From Brassica napus (taxonomy: Eukaryota > Streptophyta > Magnoliopsida > Brassicales > Brassicaceae): DNA of 64,000 bases. The DNA lies in the NCBI RefSeq assembly GCF_020379485.1, contig NW_026014699.1:682001-746000 (forward strand), given 5' to 3'. The position numbers and the translations under genes are program-made. Positions 40,073 to 50,700 of the stretch are shown piece by piece (the stretch's first letter is position 1; every line of letters begins with the position of its first letter). Under the pieces are notes generated by a model, which did not search any database, was not told where the DNA came from, and saw nothing but the letters and a program-made list of their open reading frames with translations.

Positions 40073-43000
40073 ATGGAACAGGGGATGAACATGAGGATGA
40101 AGGTAGCGGTTACTTTCAAAGGTAGCAACTACCTTGTATGGTCTCGGATGGTGAAGACTGCGGTGGGAAGTAAGGGTTTGTGGGGGCACATCACAACAGG
40201 GGAGGCTCCGAAACTCATTACTCAGGGAGGAGATCAAGAAGAGGTCTCCAATGAAGCGGCTGTGGAGAAATGGCAACAAGAAGACATGCTGGTGATGACG
40301 GTTCTACACGCATCCTTGGACCCAGCTATCTTGGATGCCTACAGCTACTGTGAATCAGCCAAGGAGCTGTGGGACACGCTGAAGAAGGTGTATGGGAACA
40401 TTTCCAACCTCAGCCGTGTGTTTGAAGTGAAGCTAGCGATCAACCGTCTTGCACAAGAGGACATGGAGTTCACTAAGCACTTGGGGAGGTTCAGGTCCTT
40501 ATGGTCAGAGCTGGAGATGCTGAGGCCGAGCACAACTGATCCAGATCAGTTGAATGAGAGGCGCGAGCAAGACAAGGTCTTTGGTCTGCTTCTCACACTG
40601 AACCCGGCCTACACCCAGCTCATCCAGCACATGTTAAGGTCAGACAAGCTTCCGGACCTTGAGGAGGTGTGTGCACAAATCCAAAGGGAGCAGGGATCTA
40701 TGGGTTTGTTTGGAGGAAAGGGGGAGCTCTCTCTTGCCAATCAAGCAGCTCATGAGGATTCAACCGAGGCTCCACAAGCAAACAAGGCATCTCACGGGAA
40801 GTACGAGGACAGGAAGTTCAATGGCAACTGTGATCATTGCAAGAAGCATGGTCATAAGAAGAGCCAATGCTGGATACTGCACCCACACCTCAAGCCGGCC
40901 AAGTTCATGAAGGAGCGTGAGGGAAGGGCAAATGTGACTGAAGGTTCAAGTGGAGCTGGCACCAGCAAGATCAGTGAAGTGGATGGGCTTGGAGGCAATG
41001 ATGGGAATGGGAAGTCTCTGGTGGCTTACACAGGCGCCTCAAGCTCCCGCAGCAATGATGACTACATCAAGAGATCAGACCTTGATGCCCTCTTCAAAAT
41101 GCTAAAGGAAAACGGTAACACTTACGGTTATTCCTTTGGAGCTTCTATGATTGCATATAAGGATGATCACTTGATTAGAGAACTAGTAGAACGGTTAGAA
41201 GCTAGGAATGGGTATAGACATGCTCACATTGCTAGAACTGATAAGATGCATCCATCACTTAGTAATCTATGCCATAATGCTAAACGAGTAAGTAAACCAT
41301 TGATTGTTGATTCTGGTGCATCACATCATATGATAAGTGATGTGTGGACTGCCCCTTGCTTATCTAGAGATAGTTATAAGTATTTTGTCACATTCATTGA
41401 TGAAAAATCCAAATACACCTGGTTAACCTTAATTCAGACCAAAGATAGGGTACTTGATGCATTTAGGAACTTTCAAACTTATGTAACTAACCATTATCAT
41501 GCTAAGATTAAAATTTTGAGATCAGATAATGGAGGGGAGTACACGAGTCATGCATTCAAGCAACACCTATCACAACATGGGATCCTACATCAAACAAGCT
41601 GTCCTTATACTCCACAGCAAAATGGAGTGGCTGAGAGGAAGAATAGGCATCTCATGGAAGTGGCAAGGTCACTTATGTTTCAGAGTAATGTTCCAAAGAG
41701 ATTTTGGAGTGATGCGGTTGCCACTGCTTGTTACCTGATAAACAGAACCCCAACCAAAGTTCTGAATGAGAAGGCTCCATTTGAAGTTCTGAACAGGTAC
41801 AAGCCAGCTCTTGATTATTTGCGAGTCTTTGGGTGCCTATGCTTTGTACTCAAACCAGGAGAGATGATCAACAAGCTAGAAGCAAGAAGCACTAAGGCTG
41901 TGTTCATAGGATACTCAGCTACACAGAAAGGATACAAATGCTATGATCCTATAGCAAGGAGAGTTCTTGTATCTAGAGATGTGAAGTTCTTGGAAGATAG
42001 AGGATACTATGAAGAAAAGAATCAAGAAGACCTGAAGGACTTAACATCAGACAAGGCCACCACCTTGCGGATCATTCTTGAAGGTCTTGGAATCAGTACA
42101 TCCCAGGATCCAAGGAATCACGCAACTACACCTCCTGAAGTTGGTTCACCATCCCACCTTGATCATGAGGGAGGAGAGGAGCATGAGGAGCCTATGCAAG
42201 AGGCCAACCAAGATGAAGGAGGAGTAGAGAATGAAGGAGAAGAGAGCATAGGCTCGGATGGTCATGGACATGATCATGGTGTGACACAAACACCTTCTCA
42301 AGATGAAGTGGTAGAAGAACAACAGGAAGAAGAACCGGTTGTGCAGCCACTAAGAAGGAGTACAAGGATAAGGAAGGATCCTTCCAGTTGGGTAAACACG
42401 AGAGTGTACTACAATGCCCAAGCTGTGGAGCATCCTTCTCAAGCCGTGTGCTCCTTTGCTCAATATCCAGAAGCACATTGCGCTTTCATGGTAAACTTGG
42501 ATGAGAATCACATCCCAAGAAGCTATGAAGAAGCAATGAAAGATAAAGAATGGAAGGAATCAGTTGGAGATGAGGCAGGAGCAATGATCAAGAATGATAC
42601 ATGGTATGAGAGTGAGTTACCAAAAGGGAAGAAGGCTGTGACTAGTAGATGGATATTCACAATCAAGTACAAAGCGGATGGAAAGGTTGAGAGGAAGAAG
42701 TCAAGGCTAGTTGCAAGAGGTTTCACTCAAACTTATGGAGAAGATTACATAGAAACCTTTGCACCAGTAGCTAAACTCCACACAATCCGGATTGTACTGA
42801 GCTTAGCTGTGAATCTTGGATGGGGGTTATGGCAAATGGATGTGAAGAATGCGTTTCTACAAGGTGAACTTGAGGATGAAGTGTATATGCATCCACCTCC
42901 AGGCCTTGAACACTTAGTGAAGAGTGGAAATGTGTTGAGACTGAAGAAAGCCATCTATGGGCTGAAGCAATCACCAAGAGCTTGGTACAACAAGTTGAGT

Positions 43001-44065
43001 ACTACTCTGAATGGCCGAGGCTTCAAGAAGTCTGAACTAGATCACACCCTCTTCACACTCACGACTCCCTCAGGTATGATTGCACTTCTTGTGTATGTTG
43101 ATGATATCATTATCACAGGGAGTGATAAGGAAGGTATCATAGCAACCAAGGAGTTTCTTAAATCCATGTTTGAGATTAAAGACTTGGGAGAAATGAAATA
43201 CTTTCTTGGAATTGAGATATGTAGATCCAAGGAAGGTTTGTTCATGTCCCAAAGGAAGTATACACTTGATCTTTTGAAAGGTGCAGGTGCTTATGGAGGC
43301 AAGACAGCAAGGATGCCTATGGAGGATGGCTACAAAGTCCCACGAGAGGGGGAGATTGAAGACAGCAAACCTTATCAGGATCCTAAACTCTATAGAAAAC
43401 TAGTTGGCAAATTGATTTATCTCACTATAACTAGACCTGACATTTGTTTTGCTGTGAATCAGGTGAGTCAACACATGCAAGTACCTAAGGAACATCATTG
43501 GCGCATGGTGGAGAGGATCTTGATGTATCTCAACGGCTCACCTGATCAAGGAGTATGGATGGGCTGCAATGGAAGCACTGAAGTGGTGGGATACTGTGAT
43601 GCGGATTGGGCTGGTGATAGAGCAGACAGGAGATCAACCACAGGCTATTGCACATTCATTGGAGGCAACTTGGTGACTTGGAAGAGTAAGAAGCAGAAGG
43701 TGGTGTCTTGCTCAAGTGCAGAAGCTGAGTATAGAGCTATGCTGAAGCTCACCAACGAGTTAGTATGGATCAAAGGCATCTTGAAGCATTTGGAGATTGA
43801 TCAAGCCACGCCAATGACCATGCATTGTGACAACCAAGCAGCTATCCACATTGCCTCCAACTCGGTGTTCCATGAGAGAACCAAGCACATTGAAGTTGAT
43901 TGCCACAAGGTGAGGCAGATGATCATCTTAGGAGTCATCTTGCCATGCTACACAAGAAGTGAAGATCAGTTAGCGGATGTGTTCACCAAGGCTGCAAGAC
44001 AGAAGACAATGGAGTCCATTCACATACGGTTGGGCCTCATTGATCTTGGGAAGAGAAGGAGCTGA
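40073..44065 (+). CDS. Copia-H gag-pol polyprotein with in-frame deletion
   Basis: 1,330 aa from ATG 40073 (MEQGMNMRMKVAV). Gag; CCHC knuckle from residue 253; protease DSGASHHM from D413; then the sequence jumps within about ten residues to the integrase core, D423 (SDVW), D485 (DNGGEY), E521 (35 residues between the last two); reverse transcriptase YVDD at 1008-1011; RNase H with DADWAGD near 1174. Compared with Copia-A, 174 residues are missing: nearly all of gag-pre-integrase and the HHCC zinc-binding N-terminus of integrase. The frame remains open, so a shortened protein could be made, but protease processing and integration would probably fail. Confidence 0.93.
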   Translation: MEQGMNMRMKVAVTFKGSNYLVWSRMVKTAVGSKGLWGHITTGEAPKLITQGGDQEEVSNEAAVEKWQQEDMLVMTVLHASLDPAILDAYSYCESAKELWDTLKKVYGNISNLSRVFEVKLAINRLAQEDMEFTKHLGRFRSLWSELEMLRPSTTDPDQLNERREQDKVFGLLLTLNPAYTQLIQHMLRSDKLPDLEEVCAQIQREQGSMGLFGGKGELSLANQAAHEDSTEAPQANKASHGKYEDRKFNGNCDHCKKHGHKKSQCWILHPHLKPAKFMKEREGRANVTEGSSGAGTSKISEVDGLGGNDGNGKSLVAYTGASSSRSNDDYIKRSDLDALFKMLKENGNTYGYSFGASMIAYKDDHLIRELVERLEARNGYRHAHIARTDKMHPSLSNLCHNAKRVSKPLIVDSGASHHMISDVWTAPCLSRDSYKYFVTFIDEKSKYTWLTLIQTKDRVLDAFRNFQTYVTNHYHAKIKILRSDNGGEYTSHAFKQHLSQHGILHQTSCPYTPQQNGVAERKNRHLMEVARSLMFQSNVPKRFWSDAVATACYLINRTPTKVLNEKAPFEVLNRYKPALDYLRVFGCLCFVLKPGEMINKLEARSTKAVFIGYSATQKGYKCYDPIARRVLVSRDVKFLEDRGYYEEKNQEDLKDLTSDKATTLRIILEGLGISTSQDPRNHATTPPEVGSPSHLDHEGGEEHEEPMQEANQDEGGVENEGEESIGSDGHGHDHGVTQTPSQDEVVEEQQEEEPVVQPLRRSTRIRKDPSSWVNTRVYYNAQAVEHPSQAVCSFAQYPEAHCAFMVNLDENHIPRSYEEAMKDKEWKESVGDEAGAMIKNDTWYESELPKGKKAVTSRWIFTIKYKADGKVERKKSRLVARGFTQTYGEDYIETFAPVAKLHTIRIVLSLAVNLGWGLWQMDVKNAFLQGELEDEVYMHPPPGLEHLVKSGNVLRLKKAIYGLKQSPRAWYNKLSTTLNGRGFKKSELDHTLFTLTTPSGMIALLVYVDDIIITGSDKEGIIATKEFLKSMFEIKDLGEMKYFLGIEICRSKEGLFMSQRKYTLDLLKGAGAYGGKTARMPMEDGYKVPREGEIEDSKPYQDPKLYRKLVGKLIYLTITRPDICFAVNQVSQHMQVPKEHHWRMVERILMYLNGSPDQGVWMGCNGSTEVVGYCDADWAGDRADRRSTTGYCTFIGGNLVTWKSKKQKVVSCSSAEAEYRAMLKLTNELVWIKGILKHLEIDQATPMTMHCDNQAAIHIASNSVFHERTKHIEVDCHKVRQMIILGVILPCYTRSEDQLADVFTKAARQKTMESIHIRLGLIDLGKRRS

Positions 44066-44167
44066 TCCCCTTGGCTGTGAGGTCTTTACTCTTTTTCCCT
44101 TATCAAGGTTTTATCCCAATGGGTTTTCCTTGGTAAGGTTTTTAATGAGGAAGATCTCATAGCTATC

Positions 44168-44205
44168 CAAGCTTAGGCTTTCACAAAGCTAAGCTTGAGG
44201 GGGAG
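44168..44205 (+). promoter_or_regulatory. Copia-H polypurine tract with upstream hairpin
   Basis: Stem CAAGCTTAG/CTAAGCTTG (44168-44197), then AGGGGGAG (44198-44205). Confidence 0.8.
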
Positions 44206-44770
44206 TGTTGAGTTGAGTTGATTATATTGGTATGGAGAGAAGAGGAGTTGAAGAGGAGAAGAGATGGAGAAGCTTAGGGGGTTTGGGTGTGAATGGTACG
44301 GACGTCCGTACAAGGCCGTACATGGCCGTACCGTCCGTACCAAAGGTCTCGACCAAAACTTACCCAACTCGACCAAGTGAAACGGTAACAAGGAGTGTTA
44401 CCTTGGGGACTTAAGGAGAAGGGATCAGACCGTTGAGTGGATAAGGGAAGAGCGTGCCAGGCTGGAACAGGCTGTAAAGAGGCAAAGCGTGTGAGCCTTA
44501 CCATCCAATCATCCGGAAAGCAACCTTGACTCTACATGCTTCAATAGTGCCCATTTCGCCTCTTGTAAACCCTAATGCCTTCTATATAAATATGTAACCT
44601 CACTCATTAATAAGATCAATCAGTTCGAGTCTCTCTAATCTCTTAGACTATGGTTTTCTCTTAGACACTAAACGGCTCTTTCTAGTCTCTTAATCTTTCA
44701 CAAACTTCTCTTAATCACTTCCTAAACACTCTCTTTATTCTAATCACTCTAAAGATCTCTTAATCTCATA
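44206..44770 (+). repeat. Copia-H 3' LTR
   Basis: 565 bp; one base shorter than the 5' LTR (aaggag against aagggag near 44393) with two substitutions. Confidence 0.95.
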
Positions 44771-47700
44771 CTTCATACTAACTCCTATGAGATTTATTCA
44801 ACTTCCTAGTGATTCTCCATTACTTTATGTATCAAAATCAAGCTTCTTACATCGCGATTCATCCTGGTTTGATTAGAATGACAAGGAAGCTGTCATATTC
44901 CCAAACAGGAAAACTGGGATCACCTGATTTGAAAGTGGGATAGCTTCTTCATCCTAACTCCTATGAGATTTATTCAACTTCCTAATGGTTCTCCACTACT
45001 TTATGTATCCAAATCAAGCTTCTTACATCGCGATTCATCCTGGTTTGATTAGAATGACAAAGAAGCTGTCATATTCCCAAACAGGAAAACTGGGATCACC
45101 TGATTTGAAAGTGGGATAGCTTCTTCATCCTAACTCCTATGAGATTTATTCAACTTCCTAGTGATTCTCCATTACTTTATGTATCAAAATCAAGCTTCTT
45201 ACATCGCGATTCATCCTGTTTTGATTAGAATGACAAGGAAGCTGTCATATTCCCAAACAGGAAAACTGGGATCACCTGATTTGAAAGTGGGATAGCTTCT
45301 TCATCCTAACTCCTATGAGATTTATTCAACTTCCTAGTGATTCTCCATTACTTTATGTATCAAAATCAAGCTTCTTACATCGCGATTCATCCTGGTTTGA
45401 TTAGAATGACAAGGAAGCTGTCATATTCCCAAACAGGAAAACTGGGATCACCTGATTTGAAAGTGGGATAGCTTCTTCATCCTAACTCCTATGAGATTTA
45501 TTCAACTTCCTAGTGATTCTCCACTACTTTATGTATCAAAATCAAGCTTCTTACATCGCGATTCATCCTGGTTTGATTAGAATGACAAAGAAGCTGTCAT
45601 ATTCCCAAACAGGAAAACTGGGATCACCTGATTTGAAAGTGGGATAGCTTCTTCATCCTAACTCCTATGAGATTTATTCAACTTCCTAGTGATTCTCCAC
45701 TACTTTATGTATCAAAATCAAGCTTCTTACATCGCGATTCATCCTGGTTTGATTAGAATGACAAAGAAGCTGTCATATTCCCAAACAGGAAAACTGGGAT
45801 CACCTGATTTGAAAGTGGGATAGCTTCTTCATCCTAACTCCTATGAGATTTATTCAACTTCCTAGTGATTCTCCACTACTTTATGTATCAAAATCAAGCT
45901 TCTTACATCGCGATTCATCCTGGTTTGATTAGAATGACAAAGAAGCTGTCATATTCCCAAACAGGAAAACTGGGATCACCTGATTTGAAAGTGGGATAGC
46001 TTCTTCATCCTAACTCCTATGAGATTTATTCAACTTCCTAGTGATTCTCCATTACTTTATGTATCAAAATCAAGCTTCTTACATCGCGATTCATCCTGGT
46101 TTGATTAGAATGACAAAGAAGCTGTCATATTCCCAAACAGGAAAACTGGGATCACCTGATTTGAAAGTGGGATAGCTTCTTCATCCTAACTCCTATGAGA
46201 TTTATTCAACTTCCTAGTGATTCTCCATTACTTTTGTATCAAAATCAAGCTTCTTACATCGCGATTCATCCTGGTTTGATTAGAATGACAAGGAAGCTGT
46301 CATATTCCCAAACAGGAAAACTGGGATCACCTGATTTGAAAGTGGGATAGCTTCTTCATCCTAACTCCTATGAGATTTATTCAACTTCCTAGTGATTCTC
46401 CATTACTTTATGTATCAAAATCAAGCTTCTTACATCGCGATTCATCCTGGTTTGATTAGAATGACAAAGAAGCTGTCATATTCCCAAACAGGAAAACTGG
46501 GATCACCTGATTTGAAAGTGGGATAGCTTCTTCATCCTAACTCCTATGAGATTTATTCAACTTCCTAGTGATTCTCCATTACTTTATGTATCAAAATCAA
46601 GCTTCTTACATCGCGATTCATCCTGGTTTGATTAGAATGACAAAGAAGCTGTCATATTCCCAAACAGGAAAACTGGGATCACCTGATTTGAAAGTGGGAT
46701 AGCTTCTTCATCCTAACTCCTATGAGATTTATTCAACTTCCTAGTGATTCTCCATTACTTTATGTATCAAAATCAAGCTTCTTACATCGCGATTCATCCT
46801 GGTTTGATTAGAATGACAAGGAAGCTGTCATATTCCCAAACAGGAAAACTGGGATCACCTGATTTGAAAGTGGGATAGCTTCTTCATCCTAACTCCTATG
46901 AGATTTATTCAACTTCCTAGTGATTCTCCATTACTTTATGTATCAAAATCAAGCTTCTTACATCGCGATTCATCCTGGTTTGATTAGAATGACAAGGAAG
47001 CTGTCATATTCCCAAACAGGAAAACTGGGATCACCTGATTTGAAAGTGGGATAGCTTCTTCATCCTAACTCCTATGAGATTTATTCAACTTCCTAGTGAT
47101 TCTCCATTACTTTATGTATCAAAATCAAGCTTCTTACATCGCGATTCATCCTGGTTTGATTAGAATGACAAAGAAGCTGTCATATTCCCAAACAGGAAAA
47201 CTGGGATCACCTGATTTGAAAGTGGGATAGCTTCTTCATCCTAACTCCTATGAGATTTATTCAACTTCCTAGTGATTCTCCATTACTTTATGTATCAAAA
47301 TCAAGCTTCTTACATCGCGATTCATCCTGGTTTGATTAGAATGACAAAGAAGCTGTCATATTCCCAAACAGGAAAACTGGGATCACCTGATTTGAAAGTG
47401 GGATAGCTTCTTCATCCTAACTCCTATGAGATTTATTCAACTTCCTAGTGATTCTCCATTACTTTATGTATCAAAATCAAGCTTCTTACATCGCGATTCA
47501 TCCTGGTTTGATTAGAATGACAAGGAAGCTGTCATATTCCCAAACAGGAAAACTGGGATCACCTGATTTGAAAGTGGGATAGCTTCTTCATCCTAACTCC
47601 TATGAGATTTATTCAACTTCCTAGTGATTCTCCACTACTTTATGTATCAAAATCAAGCTTCTTACATCGCGATTCATCCTGGTTTGATTAGAATGACAAA

Positions 47701-50700
47701 GAAGCTGTCATATTCCCAAACAGGAAAACTGGGATCACCTGATTTGAAAGTGGGATAGCTTCTTCATCCTAACTCCTATGAGATTTATTCAACTTCCTAG
47801 TGATTCTCCATTACTTTATGTATCAAAATCAAGCTTCTTACATCGCGATTCATCCTGGTTTGATTAGAATGACAAGGAAGCTGTCATATTCCCAAACAGG
47901 AAAACTGGGATCACCTGATTTGAAAGTGGGATAGCTTCTTCATCCTAACTCCTATGAGATTTATTCAACTTCCTAGTGATTCTCCACTACTTTATGTATC
48001 AAAATCAAGCTTCTTACATCGCGATTCATCCTGGTTTGATTAGAATGACAAAGAAGCTGTCATATTCCCAAACAGAAAACTGGGATCACCTGATTTGAAA
48101 GTGGGATAGCTTCTTCATCCTAACTCCTATGAGATTTATTCAACTTCCTAGTGATTCTCCACTACTTTATGTATCAAAATCAAGCTTCTTACATCGCGAT
48201 TCATCCTGGTTTGATTAGAATGACAAGGAAGCTGTCATATTCCCAAACAGGAAAACTGGGATCACCTGATTTGAAAGTGGGATAGCTTCTTCATCCTAAC
48301 TCCTATGAGATTTATTCAACTTCCTAGTGATTCTCCACTACTTTATGTATCAAAATCAAGCTTCTTACATCGCGATTCATCCTGGTTTGATTAGAATGAC
48401 AAAGAAGCTGTCATATTCCCAAACAGAAAACTGGGATCACCTGATTTGAAAGTGGGATAGCTTCTTCATCCTAACTCCTATGAGATTTATTCAACTTCCT
48501 AGTGATTCTCCACTACTTTATGTATCAAAATCAAGCTTCTTACATCGCGATTCATCCTGGTTTGATTAGAATGACAAAGAAGCTGTCATATTCCCAAACA
48601 GGAAAACTGGGATCACCTGATTTGAAAGTGGGATAGCTTCTTCATCCTAACTCCTATGAGATTTATTCAACTTCCTAGTGATTCTCCACTACTTTATGTA
48701 TCAAAATCAAGCTTCTTACATCGCGATTCATCCTGGTTTGATTAGAATGACAAAGAAGCTGTCATATTCCCAAACAGGAAAACTGGGATCACCTGATTTG
48801 AAAGTGGGATAGCTTCTTCATCCTAACTCCTATGAGATTTATTCAACTTCCTAGTGATTCTCCATTACTTTATGTATCAAAATCAAGCTTCTTACATCGC
48901 GATTCATCCTGGTTTGATTAGAATGACAAAGAAGCTGTCATATTCCCAAACAGGAAAACTGGGATCACCTGATTTGAAAGTGGGATAGCTTCTTCATCCT
49001 AACTCCTATGAGATTTATTCAACTTCCTAGTGATTCTCCATTACTTTATGTATCAAAATCAAGCTTCTTACATCGCGATTCATCCTGGTTTGATTAGAAT
49101 GACAAGGAAGCTGTCATATTCCCAAACAGGAAAACTGGGATCACCTGATTTGAAAGTGGGATAGCTTCTTCATCCTAACTCCTATGAGATTTATTCAACT
49201 TCCTAGTGATTCTCCATTACTTTATGTATCAAAATCAAGCTTCTTACATCGCGATTCATCCTGGTTTGATTAGAATGACAAGAAGCTGTCATATTCCCAA
49301 ACAGGAAAACTGGGATCACCTGATTTGAAAGTGGGATAGCTTCTTCATCCTAACTCCTATGAGATTTATTCAACTTCCTAGTGATTCTCCATTACTTTAT
49401 GTATCAAAATCAAGCTTCTTACATCGCGATTCATCCTGGTTTGATTAGAATGACAAGGAAGCTGTCATATTCCCAAACAGGAAAACTGGGATCACCTGAT
49501 TTGAAAGTGGGATAGCTTCTTCATCCTAACTCCTATGAGATTTATTCAACTTCCTAGTGATTCTCCATTACTTTATGTATCAAAATCAAGCTTCTTACAT
49601 CGCGATTCATCCTGGTTTGATTAGAATGACAAGGAAGCTGTCATATTCCCAAACAGGAAAACTGGGATCACCTGATTTGAAAGTGGGATAGCTTCTTCAT
49701 CCTAACTCCTATGAGATTTATTCAACTTCCTAGTGATTCTCCACTTACTTTATGTATCAAAATCAAGCTTCTTACATCGCGATTCATCCTGGTTTGATTA
49801 GAATGACAAAGAAGCTGTCATATTCCCAAACAGGAAAACTGGGATCACCTGATTTGAAAGTGGGATAGCTTCTTCATCCTAACTCCTATGAGATTTATTC
49901 AACTTCCTAGTGATTCTCCATTACTTTATGTATCAAAATCAAGCTTCTTACATCGCGATTCATCCTGGTTTGATTAGAATGACAAGGAAGCTGTCATATT
50001 CCCAAACAGGAAAACTGGGATCACCTGATTTGAAAGTGGGATAGCTTCTTCATCCTAACTCCTATGAGATTTATTCAACTTCCTAGTGATTCTCCACTAC
50101 TTTATGTATCAAAATCAAGCTTCTTACATCGCGATTCATCCTGGTTTGATTAGAATGACAAAGAAGCTGTCATATTCCCAAACAGGAAAACTGGGATCAC
50201 CTGATTTGAAAGTGGGATAGCTTCTTCATCCTAACTCCTATGAGATTTATTCAACTTCCTAGTGATTCTCCATTACTTTATGTATCAAAATCAAGCTTCT
50301 TACATCGCGATTCATCCTGGTTTGATTAGAATGACAAAGAAGCTGTCATATTCCCAAACAGGAAAACTGGGATCACCTGATTTGAAAGTGGGATAGCTTC
50401 TTCATCCTAACTCCTATGAGATTTATTCAACTTCCTAGTGATTCTCCATTACTTTATGTATCAAAATCAAGCTTCTTACATCGCGATTCATCCTGGTTTG
50501 ATTAGAATGACAAGGAAGCTGTCATATTCCCAAACAGGAAAACTGGGATCACCTGATTTGAAAGTGGGATAGCTTCTTCATCCTAACTCCTATGAGATTT
50601 ATTCAACTTCCTAGTGATTCTCCATTACTTTATGTATCAAAATCAAGCTTCTTACATCGCGATTCATCCTGGTTTGATTAGAATGACAAAGAAGCTGTCA

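Larger units (their letters stand above)
39294..44770 (+). mobile_element. Copia-H, Ty1/copia element with internal deletion
   Basis: 5,477 bp flanked by cttca (39289-39293 and 44771-44775). LTRs of 566 and 565 bp with about three differences (a 1-bp deletion near 44395 and two substitutions). Same family as Copia-A. Primer site 39860-39875, PPT 44198-44205. The coding frame is open, but 522 bp are missing within it. Confidence 0.95.
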
